DNA of 64,000 nt from assembly GCA_023447635.1 (NCBI GenBank), contig JAEXNA010000217.1:62001-126000 (forward strand), given 5' to 3'. The position numbers and the translations under genes are program-made. Every line of letters starts with the position of its first letter. Positions within the stretch are counted from its first letter, which is position 1. A model generated the notes under the pieces. It made no database searches, was not told the origin of the DNA, and saw only the letters and a list, made by a program, of their open reading frames with translations. This DNA comes from Vulcanimicrobiota bacterium (GTDB taxonomy: Bacteria > Vulcanimicrobiota > Xenobia > Xenobiales > JADMJV01). Below are positions 57,604 through 64,000 of this stretch, piece by piece.

Positions 57604-58837
57604 GATCTACGCCGACCTGCATATCCACATCGGACGCAACAGCGCGGGTCGGCAGGTCAAGATCACCGCGTCGGCCGACCTGACGCTAGAGAATATTCTG
57701 ACCGAATGCGTCGAGCGCAAAGGGATCGAGCTGATCGGCATCATCGACTGCGCCTGCACGGGGGTGCTCAAGGACATGCGCGAACTGATCGCGCGGGGCG
57801 ACCTGAAGGAGCTACCCGAGGGCGGGCTTCTGCACCGCAAGAAGGTGGTGCTGATTCCCGGCGCCGAGATCGAAGCGGTGGAGCCGGGCGGCGGCGTGTC
57901 CCACCATCTGTGTTACTTCCCCTATCTGCGTAACCTGGCCGAGTTCTCTCGCGCGGTGGGACGGCACATAACCAACATGGAGCTGTCCTCCCAGCGCTGC
58001 GGTCTGCCGGCGGCGGAGCTGCTCGCAATGGTCTCGGCTACCGGTGGGATCATGATGGTGGCGCACGCTTTTACTCCGCACAAAGGCGCTTACGGGAACG
58101 CCTGCCGACGGCTGGAAGAGCTGTTCGGGCCGCGCTTCGGAGAGTTGGCGGGGGTCGAGATCGGGCTTTCGGCGGATTTATCTATGGCGGCTCGGTTCTC
58201 CGAGCTCGAAGGGATCCCGCTGCTGACCAATTCGGATGCGCACTCTCTGCCGCGCATCGGACGGGAAGTGAACCGGATCGCGGTCGAGAAGGTGAACTAC
58301 ACCGAACTGGTGCTGGCTCTGAAGGGCGAAGGGGGTCGCAAGATTCTGGCCAACTACGGCGTTCGCCCTGCGCTGGGGCGCTACTATCGTTCCTACTGCG
58401 AGCGCTGCGACCGCTCGCTGGGCGCTTTACCGGCGCCCGTGCTTTGCTGCCCTCACTGCGCCGAGTCGGGACGACAGTTCACGCTGGGCACAGCGGACCG
58501 GCTGGAGGAGATCTGCCCCGATCCGGCCACGGCCGAGGCGATCGCGCTACGGCCCGAATATCGCTATCAGGTCCCGCTGTCCTATCTGGAAGGGTTCGGC
58601 CCCAAGACGGTGGACCGGCTGCTAAGCCGGATCGGCAGTGAGATGGTCGCCATGCACGAGGCTTCGCGAGGCCGCCTGGCGGCCGCCGTGGGATACGAGA
58701 TGGCCGACCGGATTCTGCGCTCGCGGGCCGGGCAGGTGGTCTTGAAAGACGGAGGCGGAGGGCACTACGGCGGCGTCAGCAGCGCGGCCGCTTCCCCCGT
58801 CGACGGCGAAGAAGGCCAGCTGAGCTTATTCTCCTAA
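57596..58837 (+). CDS. EndoQ-like PHP-domain endonuclease, 413 aa
   Basis: The PHP metal motif YADLHIHIGRNSAGRQVKITAS opens the protein. IIDCACTG, IPGAEIEA, VAHAFTPH and LTNSDAHSLPRIGRE complete the PHP set. A zinc-binding CxxC pair follows (CERCDRSLG...CCPHCAESG, residues ~264-282), and then a helix-hairpin-helix-like GFGPKTVDRLLSRIG. This order matches endonuclease Q, which nicks DNA 5' to deaminated bases. It is mostly archaeal, with limited bacterial spread. Overlaps the TPR gene at the start and a convergent small gene by 12 bp at the end. Confidence 0.9.
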   Translation: MLEIYADLHIHIGRNSAGRQVKITASADLTLENILTECVERKGIELIGIIDCACTGVLKDMRELIARGDLKELPEGGLLHRKKVVLIPGAEIEAVEPGGGVSHHLCYFPYLRNLAEFSRAVGRHITNMELSSQRCGLPAAELLAMVSATGGIMMVAHAFTPHKGAYGNACRRLEELFGPRFGELAGVEIGLSADLSMAARFSELEGIPLLTNSDAHSLPRIGREVNRIAVEKVNYTELVLALKGEGGRKILANYGVRPALGRYYRSYCERCDRSLGALPAPVLCCPHCAESGRQFTLGTADRLEEICPDPATAEAIALRPEYRYQVPLSYLEGFGPKTVDRLLSRIGSEMVAMHEASRGRLAAAVGYEMADRILRSRAGQVVLKDGGGGHYGGVSSAAASPVDGEEGQLSLFS

Positions 58838-59149
58838 CCCTTTGAGAAACGCTTCCGGGTAGGTGACTTCGTAGAACAGCTGCAGTCGATCTCCACGCTC
58901 TCCGCTTTTGCCTTCGACCAGGTTGAGAGGCCCCAGCAGATAGTTCCAGAGTGGGGTGGTGCGGGCGGCCCATTCAGGCTCGTCGCATTCGATCTGGTAG
59001 CGCACGGGGCGCGAGCCGTAGATGAGGATACTTACATTGAGCAGGGGAGAGTCGGGGAGACGCAGCCCGAGCCGTATCCCCGGCTCTTCCCCCAGATAGA
59101 GCAGATAGAGCGAGCTGACCGGGGTGTTTTTCACCTGGCCCTCGGCCAC
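58826..59149 (-). CDS. Unknown protein next to rph, at least 107 aa; start unsure
   Basis: GTG 59149 is the only canonical start, but no ribosome site precedes it. The frame continues open upstream to about 59245 and reads well (ELRYDPQEADLRALTRLE, VSFLRSLRKAVAEGQ), without ATG, GTG or TTG there. A CTG near 59228, with GGA upstream, could be used. The body is beta-rich (SSLYLLYLGEEPGIRLGLRL, VRYQIECDEPEW). No family recognised. It would overlap the end of rph and may be coupled to it. Confidence 0.6.
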   Translation of the reverse strand: MAEGQVKNTPVSSLYLLYLGEEPGIRLGLRLPDSPLLNVSILIYGSRPVRYQIECDEPEWAARTTPLWNYLLGPLNLVEGKSGERGDRLQLFYEVTYPEAFLKGLGE

Positions 59150-59219
59150 CGCTTTGCGCAGCGAGCGCAGGAAGGAGACCTCCAGGCGGGTCAGCGCGCG
59201 CAGGTCAGCCTCCTGGGGG

Positions 59220-59963
59220 TCATACCGCAGCTCGATTCCAGCCGACCCCGGCTTGCTCTAGCGCTTCCCGCTGCAAGGCGAACAGCTGCTCGAGAGCGAC
59301 CCAGCCGGCGTCGAGGATGGCGTCGAGTTCGCGTCGGCTGAAGCTGCCGTGTTCGGCGGTGCCCTGGACCTCGATCAGCCCTCCGTCGGAGGTCATAACC
59401 AGGTTCAGGTCGGTCCCCGCGCGGGAGTCTTCCGTGTAGTCGAGGTCGGTCAGCACCTGACCGTCGACGATGCCCAGGGAGATGGCAGCGACCTGGTGCT
59501 GGAACGGGAGCCGGGCGATTTTGCCCTGCTCGAGGAGTTTATGGCAGGCCAGCGCCAGGGCTACCCAGCCGCCGGTGATCGAGGCGGTGCGCGTGCCGGC
59601 GTCGGCTACGATGACGTCGCAATCTACGGTCAAGGTGCGCGGTCCCAGGGCGGGCAGGTCGGTGACCCCGCGCAGGGAGCGACCGATCAGGCGCTGGATT
59701 TCGTGAGTGCGACCGTTCGAGTTGCCGAAGTCGCGGCGGCTGCGCTGATGGGTGGCGCGAGGCAGCATGGCGTATTCGGCCTTGACCCATCCGCGCTCGC
59801 CGTCTTTCATCCAGGGCGGCTGGCGCTCTTCGAGCGAGCAGGCGCAGAGCACGCGGGTGACCCCGGAGTGCACCATGACGGAGCCTTCAGCGTGGGGCAG
59901 GTAGTTGGTCTCGAATCGCCAGGGGCGCAGGGCGCTTTCGGCGCGGTCTTCAAATCTGGGCAT
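59220..59963 (-). CDS. rph: Ribonuclease PH, 247 aa
   Basis: Phosphorolytic 3'-5' exoribonuclease that trims tRNA 3' ends. Seen: GVTRVLCACSLEERQPPWMK, AEYAMLPRATHQRSRRDF, the RNase PH motif RTHEIQRLIGRSLRGVTDLPALG, VDCDVIVADAGTRTASITG and DLDYTEDSRAGTDLNLVMTSDGG. Full length. Standalone except for the possible overlap with the small unknown gene. Confidence 0.97.
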   Translation of the reverse strand: MPRFEDRAESALRPWRFETNYLPHAEGSVMVHSGVTRVLCACSLEERQPPWMKDGERGWVKAEYAMLPRATHQRSRRDFGNSNGRTHEIQRLIGRSLRGVTDLPALGPRTLTVDCDVIVADAGTRTASITGGWVALALACHKLLEQGKIARLPFQHQVAAISLGIVDGQVLTDLDYTEDSRAGTDLNLVMTSDGGLIEVQGTAEHGSFSRRELDAILDAGWVALEQLFALQREALEQAGVGWNRAAV

Positions 59964-60019
59964 GGGGCGGCCTTCGGGCTCGAGGGGGCCGGGTCCCTTG
60001 TCGAGAAGTCTGACCGGCT

Positions 60020-60760
60020 ATGGATGATTTCTTGAAAGGCCAGAGCGAGGCGGGCACCTTCGATTCCCGAGGAGAGTTCACCGTCGCGCTGGAGAAGCAG
60101 ATGCGCATTAGGCCAGGCTTTGACTCAGGGAAGCCGCTTCGACTTTTGGGGAACGTCGAGCAGAAGACGGCGGCGTGCTTCTTGAAGATCCGCTACTTCT
60201 TCCAGGCGGAATACGTCAAGGTGCAAAAGTCTGACCAGTTCCGCTCGACGTTGGTGCGCAACCCTTCGCGGTGTCATTGGATCCGGGACGGCGCGATCTG
60301 CTACGTCCAGGAACTGCGAGCCTTGACCAGCGATATTTGCGCTGAGATCTATCTATCGGCCGACGGCCTGCCATCGGACCTGACCGGCTTTGTCGTTCGT
60401 CCCTGCGAAGAGTCCGAGCGTCGCCTGCAAGTGGCTTATCGGGCTCTGGCCGATCAGGCCAGCGCGACCTATCAGGCGCTGGAGGGGTACAAGGCCGGAC
60501 CGTTCGCCGGGCACGTGAAAGACCTGGGGGGAGCGGTGGCCGCCATGGCGGTCCTTCTCGGTGTGGTTGCTGTTCCTCAGGGCGCTTTGCTTACGGCACT
60601 GGCCACCGGAGCGCCCGTGGCGGCGATCGGTGGAGCCATGGCCCTGGGGTTGTCCAGCGCCGACCAGCAGAAGGTCGTCGACGATTGCTTGACCCGACTT
60701 CGCTGGGTGGCCAGGGCGCCTCATCAACACCTGGGGGTCGAGGATCCCACTCCGCCATAA
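60020..60760 (+). CDS. Unknown protein with a C-terminal hydrophobic region, 246 aa
   Basis: The first ~140 residues are a mixed alpha/beta domain with several Cys (AACFLKIRYFF, SRCHWIRDGAICYVQ, DICAEIYLS). Residues ~175-215 are hydrophobic (AAMAVLLGVVAVPQGALLTALATGAPVAAIGGAMALGL), enough for one or two membrane spans. No signal peptide. No family recognised. Start ATG 60020. It shares a terminator region with the convergent peptidase. Confidence 0.75.
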   Translation: MDDFLKGQSEAGTFDSRGEFTVALEKQMRIRPGFDSGKPLRLLGNVEQKTAACFLKIRYFFQAEYVKVQKSDQFRSTLVRNPSRCHWIRDGAICYVQELRALTSDICAEIYLSADGLPSDLTGFVVRPCEESERRLQVAYRALADQASATYQALEGYKAGPFAGHVKDLGGAVAAMAVLLGVVAVPQGALLTALATGAPVAAIGGAMALGLSSADQQKVVDDCLTRLRWVARAPHQHLGVEDPTPP

Positions 60761-60793
60761 AAAAAAGAGCCGAGTCATCGCTGACTCGGCTCT
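60761..60793 (-). terminator. Terminator of the HExxH peptidase gene
   Basis: AGAGCCGAGTCA and TGACTCGGCTCT form a perfect 12-bp stem; on the minus strand TTTTT follows. The plus-strand side lacks a T-run. Confidence 0.88.
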
Positions 60794-60812
60794 CCTGTGA
60801 GGGCTGTTGGCC

Positions 60813-62360
60813 TTAGTGGTTGTGGTCGTGACCGGCGACGTGCTCGTGGCCGTGGCTGCAAGAGACGATAGCGACGCGCTGCAGTTCCTGCTCGCCCTTT
60901 TCGTTGGGGGCGACGTAGGCTTTGTAGACGCTGCCGTCGGGACGGAACAGGTCCTTCATCTCTGGGGCCTTGTCGGTGAACAGGATCTGGTCGTTCTGGA
61001 GCATCAGCTTGGCGCCTTTTTCGGCTTCCGAGGCGACGCTGTTGTTGACCGGCAGGATGCCGAACATCGGCTGCTCGGTGGTGGTGCTGAACTTCACACC
61101 GGCCAGGGCGCCGGCGTCGGCTCCGAAGGTGTGGTCGCGCTCGACGGTCTTGCCGCTGAAGGCGATCGGCTCGCTCTTGAAGAGACCGGAAGCGGACTCG
61201 GCCGAGAGCAGTTCACGACGCACCATTACGTCTTTGATGATGTCGGCGCGAGCGCCGTTGTTGTAGGCGGCGTCAGCGGCGACCAGGTGACCGGCCATCT
61301 CTTTGAAGGTGGTTTCCGAGTTCTTGGGCGACTGGTTCAGCTGTCCGACCAGCAGTTTGAAGCTCTCTTCGCCAGCCGACTTCAGAGCGGCTTCGGGCGA
61401 CATTCCGGCGGCGCGGTTAGCGTCAGAGATGCCGTCGACCACGTCGTAGAAAGCGCCGGCCCACAGGCGGGCGAAGTCGTGCACTTCGTGACCCAGGTTG
61501 TCCTTGTCGCCGCGCTCGGGCAGGGTGGCGGGGTCTTTGTAGGTGAAGCTGTTCAGCATCGTGCGGATACCGTGGTCGCCCAGGCCCAGCTCTTTACCGA
61601 AGCCTTCGCCCATATCGGACAGCAGGTTGGGACCTGAGGAGATGTCGCCGGTGCCGCCGGTCTGCTGCACGATCTTGGCGATCGAGGTGTCGTTCTGCAG
61701 GGTCATCAGCATGGCCAGGTTGTCGCCAAACGCTTCGTGGAAGGCGCCGGTTTCGGCACCGGTGCCTTCGAGGTAGCCGGGGCGAACGGCGTCGAGGATA
61801 GCGTGGCCGGCTTCATGCGATGCGACTTCACCGGAGTCGCCGGTGCTGATCGACTTGTAGTCGAAGAAGTGGACGCCTTCCATCTGGCGGGCGTAGAAGG
61901 CGTTGGGCCATTCTCCGGTTTCGGGCGAGACGGTCAGCTGCTTCTTGCCGAAGGCCCACTCGATCTCTTTGCCGGTGATCTCTTCAGAGACCTGGTTGAA
62001 CTTGTTGACGGTGTTGGCGACGGCCGAGAAGGCGATGGAGCCGGTCGCTTTTTCGTGACCTTCGGGGTAGACGAAGTTGCCGTCGGCGCCGGGGGTCAGC
62101 TTGTACGAGGGGTCGGGGCGAAGGCCGACCAGCTGGCCGAAGACGAAGACGGCCTTTTTGTTTTCGAGTTTAACGGAGTCGGTGCTGAGCTTGCCGTTGT
62201 CGTTGTTCACGCTCAGGGAGATGGTGTCGTTGTTATGAACCTTGGGGTCCTGAGCATTGTGGGTGAACTCTTTGGTCTCGGCCTGGGGGGCAGAGTTAGC
62301 GGCGGCCTGGGGGGCGGCGGCGGGGCGAGCTACGTTGAAGTTATTGCTGGAAATGTTCAT
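60813..62360 (-). CDS. HExxH zinc peptidase (thermolysin-like) with a His-rich tail, 515 aa
   Basis: The metal site is HEAGH at 182-186; the third ligand is probably E209 in AFHEAFGDN, a thermolysin-like E-A-x-x-D spacing. A further HEVHDFARLWAGAFYDVVDG follows. The N-terminal ~35 residues are Ala/Pro/Gln-rich, with no clear signal peptide. The tail ends S-H-G-H-E-H-V-A-G-H-D-H-N-H, an apparent metal-holding cluster. Start 62360 chosen for CGGAG eight to nine bases upstream; an ATG at 62381 is weaker. Secretion route unknown. Confidence 0.83.
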   Translation of the reverse strand: MNISSNNFNVARPAAAPQAAANSAPQAETKEFTHNAQDPKVHNNDTISLSVNNDNGKLSTDSVKLENKKAVFVFGQLVGLRPDPSYKLTPGADGNFVYPEGHEKATGSIAFSAVANTVNKFNQVSEEITGKEIEWAFGKKQLTVSPETGEWPNAFYARQMEGVHFFDYKSISTGDSGEVASHEAGHAILDAVRPGYLEGTGAETGAFHEAFGDNLAMLMTLQNDTSIAKIVQQTGGTGDISSGPNLLSDMGEGFGKELGLGDHGIRTMLNSFTYKDPATLPERGDKDNLGHEVHDFARLWAGAFYDVVDGISDANRAAGMSPEAALKSAGEESFKLLVGQLNQSPKNSETTFKEMAGHLVAADAAYNNGARADIIKDVMVRRELLSAESASGLFKSEPIAFSGKTVERDHTFGADAGALAGVKFSTTTEQPMFGILPVNNSVASEAEKGAKLMLQNDQILFTDKAPEMKDLFRPDGSVYKAYVAPNEKGEQELQRVAIVSCSHGHEHVAGHDHNH

Positions 62361-62544
62361 GATGTGACTCCGAATATTCAAAAGGTTTTTCGTTCTATGG
62401 GCTGCAGAATAGCCTACGGATCGGGCGAGAATTTGGACATCCTGTTAACACGCGCCCAACAGCCGCCTTTGAGGGGAGGGAGGTCAGGGGAGGGTGGAGA
62501 GGTCCAGGGGAGGGGAATGCGCGGCGGGCGGGTAAAGCGGCCGG

Positions 62545-62808
62545 ATGTCAATGCCGCTATCCGACGAGCGGCTCGTCCGAGAGATGGGCGAGCTGACCAG
62601 CGATCTGGTCTCCCTGTTCGAGGCCAAGTACCCTCGCTTCTACAACGCCATGACGGGGTTAGAGAAAGACGAACTGGTCGAGATGATGATCGAACTTTGC
62701 GACGTCTTCGACCTGCATCGCGACCTGACCGCCGAGGTGGCCAGCCGCTATAAAGAGCATCGTATGGTGAGCGGCTCTTTAGAGGATAGAGATTGGCCAG
62801 AGAATTAG
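62545..62808 (+). CDS. Unknown small protein upstream of cutA, 87 aa
   Basis: Mostly helical and acidic, with RLVREMGELTSDLVSLFEAKYPRF and DELVEMMIELCDVFDLHRDL. No membrane or signal segment. It overlaps the cutA start by 16 bp, so the pair is likely co-transcribed. Not recognised. ATG at 62545 is the first of two nearby; MPLSDERL at 62551 is an alternative. Confidence 0.65.
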   Translation: MSMPLSDERLVREMGELTSDLVSLFEAKYPRFYNAMTGLEKDELVEMMIELCDVFDLHRDLTAEVASRYKEHRMVSGSLEDRDWPEN

Positions 62809-63143
62809 GGCTGGCTTCCGGCCAGGGGCAAGCGGTGGCCAAGATCACCTGTCCCACAGCCGAGGTGGCGAACGACCTGGCCGCAGCCCTGGTCGAGCGC
62901 CGGTTGGCCGCCTGTGTGAACGTCGTGCCCGGAATCACCTCGGTCTATCACTGGAAAGGCGAGGTCTGCCGCGACAGTGAGGTGCTGCTTCTGGCAAAGA
63001 CCCGCTCGGAGCTAGCGTCGCAAGTTCTCGAGGTGGTGGCGCAGCTTCATCCTTATGACGTGCCGGAAGTCTTGTGGCTGCGGGTAGAGCAGGGGAGCGC
63101 GAGCTACCTGGACTGGCTGGATCAGGCACTTCTGGGGGACTGA
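62793..63143 (+). CDS. cutA: CutA1 divalent-cation tolerance protein, 116 aa
   Basis: CutA trimers are ferredoxin-fold proteins linked to copper tolerance. Seen: AKITCPTAEVANDLAAALVERRLAACVNVVPGITSVYHWKGEV, EVLLLAKTRSELASQV, LHPYDVPEVLWLRVEQGSASYLDWL, the full family path. A TTG start at 62793 has AGAGGA upstream; a GTG at 62835 preceded by AGGGG would give 102 aa and is also possible. Normal family length is 102-115. Confidence 0.93.
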   Translation: MARELGLASGQGQAVAKITCPTAEVANDLAAALVERRLAACVNVVPGITSVYHWKGEVCRDSEVLLLAKTRSELASQVLEVVAQLHPYDVPEVLWLRVEQGSASYLDWLDQALLGD

Positions 63144-63343
63144 CGAGAGCCCCGTAGGCATCGGTGCTGGGCGGCGCGAACGTTTTTCGGCTCGGATGAA
63201 GGGTTCCGGGCCTTACCGTCGCGAACACGCGCGGATAAGGATTTCAAGTGGACCTCTGCTATAGGGAGGCTGCTTAGGGGACCGATTGGATTTTCAGCGA
63301 GAACCGAGTTCTCGACGGGAGTCCATCCTATAAGGAGGATGCG

Positions 63344-63586
63344 ATGACTTACGTTATTACCGAGCCTTGCAAAGGCGTGAAAGACGCGGCCTGCGTCGAA
63401 GTCTGCCCGGTGGACTGCATTCATTCCAAGGACGACGAGGACATGTTCTACATCGACCCCGAGGAGTGCATCGACTGCGGCGCCTGCCTGCCGGTTTGCC
63501 CGGTAGAGGCGATCTTCCCGGACGATGACCTGCCGGAAGGCCAGGAGAAGTTCCTGGAAGTCAACGCGGCGTTCTACCAGAAGTAG
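63344..63586 (+). CDS. 7Fe-type ferredoxin, 80 aa
   Basis: Two cluster sites: C-x7-C-x3-C-P (PCKGVKDAACVEVCPVDCI, with a second Cys in place of the usual one) and CIDCGACLPVCP for [4Fe-4S]. The first site's spacing suits a [3Fe-4S]/[4Fe-4S] ferredoxin of the FdxA type. Soluble electron carrier. AAGGAGG precedes the ATG. A hairpin follows at 63607-63640. The electron donors and acceptors are not in this window. Confidence 0.95.
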   Translation: MTYVITEPCKGVKDAACVEVCPVDCIHSKDDEDMFYIDPEECIDCGACLPVCPVEAIFPDDDLPEGQEKFLEVNAAFYQK

Positions 63587-63606
63587 TCGACGCGGCGACG
63601 AAGCGG

Positions 63607-63640
63607 ACGGCCCGGTTCCCTGTGGGGAGGCGGGCCGTTT
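63607..63640 (+). terminator. Terminator of the ferredoxin gene
   Basis: ACGGCCCG and CGGGCCGT pair, followed by TTGCTTTCT. Confidence 0.7.
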
Positions 63641-63659
63641 GCTTTCTCCCCGAGTCTTG

Positions 63660-64000
63660 CCTTGGGGTTGCGCGTTCGAAGTGAGCAAGGTTGTCCTTTT
63701 CGAAGCGGCAAGTTGGGGTTGCGCGTTCGTAGTGGACAAGCTTGGCGGGTTCGAAGCGGCGAGCTTGGAGTTGCGCGTTGGTAGTGGCCAAGCTTGGCGC
63801 GTTCGAAGCGGCAAGGTCGGGGTTGCGCGTTCGAAGTGAGCAAGGTTGGCCTTTTCGAAGCGGCAAGGTTGGGGTTGCGCGTTCGAAGTGAGCAAGCTTG
63901 GCGGGTTCGAAGTGGCAAGGTCGGGGTTGCGCGTTCGAAGTGGACTAGCTTGGCGGGTTCGAAGTGGCAAGGTAGGGGTTGCGCGTTCGAAGCGAGCAAG
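63660..64000 (+). repeat. 52-bp tandem repeat array, at least 6.5 units, open at the window end
   Basis: The word TTGCGCGTT (with GCGCG core) recurs at 63668, 63719, 63771, 63823, 63875, 63927 and 63979, i.e. every 51-52 bp. Most units hold two TTCGAA palindromes about 26 bp apart. Units touch each other with no spacers. It is not coding in any convincing frame; long minus-strand frames over it arise from the period. Confidence 0.85.

Noticed and set aside
63574..63999. Long minus-strand reading frames over the tandem repeats
   Set aside because: They arise from repeated GC-rich units with a period not divisible by three; the translations are repetitive Arg/Thr-rich and have no plausible start context.
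63660..64000. CRISPR array
   Set aside because: Units are contiguous 52-bp tandem copies that share sequence throughout; there are no unique spacers and no cas genes in view.
1..64000. tRNA, rRNA, replication origin or complete insertion sequence
   Set aside because: None could be recognised by reading; a covariance-model search would be needed to exclude short RNAs.

Overview
The window is about 62% GC by eye, densely coded and carries housekeeping genes on both strands. There is no rRNA, and I recognise no tRNA. Gene content includes acs, mtnA, holA, argS, hrpB, pcrA, ligA, serC, rph and cutA, two ADP-glucose pyrophosphorylase-like genes, PilZ proteins, type IV prepilin-like proteins, a Hanks-type kinase, an Amj-like flippase and an EndoQ-like endonuclease. 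With several lipoproteins, low-complexity secreted proteins and a very long TPR protein, this suggests a free-living, GC-rich, deep-branching bacterium that is probably poorly sampled (Eremiobacterota/Xenobia- or Armatimonadota-like is a guess only).

Layout. 1-3.7 kb: end of a VWA-type gene, an unknown gene, then a small degraded island. The island holds an integrase fragment, a duplicated gene end with a frameshift in the left copy, and a collagen-like lipoprotein, bracketed by a second, att-like direct repeat. 3.7-7.6 kb: a radical SAM/SPASM enzyme translationally coupled to a small Tat-signal protein, then a cryptochrome/photolyase-like FAD protein and a PilZ protein. 7.6-19 kb: acs, a double RNase H protein, an M20 amidohydrolase, a response regulator and a ~2050-residue TPR protein with three kinds of internal repeat. 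19-25 kb: GNAT, mtnA, holA, argS and two unknowns. 25-36.6 kb: secreted Asn/Tyr-rich protein, an ABC-2 exporter pair, hrpB-pduO, tandem PilZ, MAPEG, a nucleotidyltransferase-kinase pair and pcrA. 36.8-46.4 kb: an EF-hand/Gly-rich protein, a zinc-ribbon helical protein, a strong candidate selenoprotein whose in-frame UGA is followed by a bacterial SECIS-like hairpin, prepilin-like genes, and a MauE-DUF1573/rhodanese pair. 46.6-51.7 kb: a catalytic GlgC with a translationally coupled, apparently inactive GlgC paralogue, a double-length Amj-like protein and a small secreted protein. 51.9-64 kb: ligA, serC, an RNase Z-like MBL protein, TPR-EndoQ, rph, a HExxH peptidase, cutA, a 7Fe-type ferredoxin and a 52-bp tandem repeat array that runs off the window.

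Most likely to be new: (1) the Sec-containing thioredoxin-like lipoprotein at 39630-40823, which conventional gene calling splits at the UGA; (2) the radical SAM/SPASM enzyme with its coupled Tat-signal protein; (3) the catalytic/non-catalytic AGPase pair; (4) several unusual architectures (double Amj, RNase HI plus a degenerate RNase H-like domain, LigA with a helical insertion). Convergent genes are repeatedly separated by strong bidirectional hairpin terminators, and 4-bp ATGA/GTGA overlaps are common, so translational coupling seems to be a general habit here.
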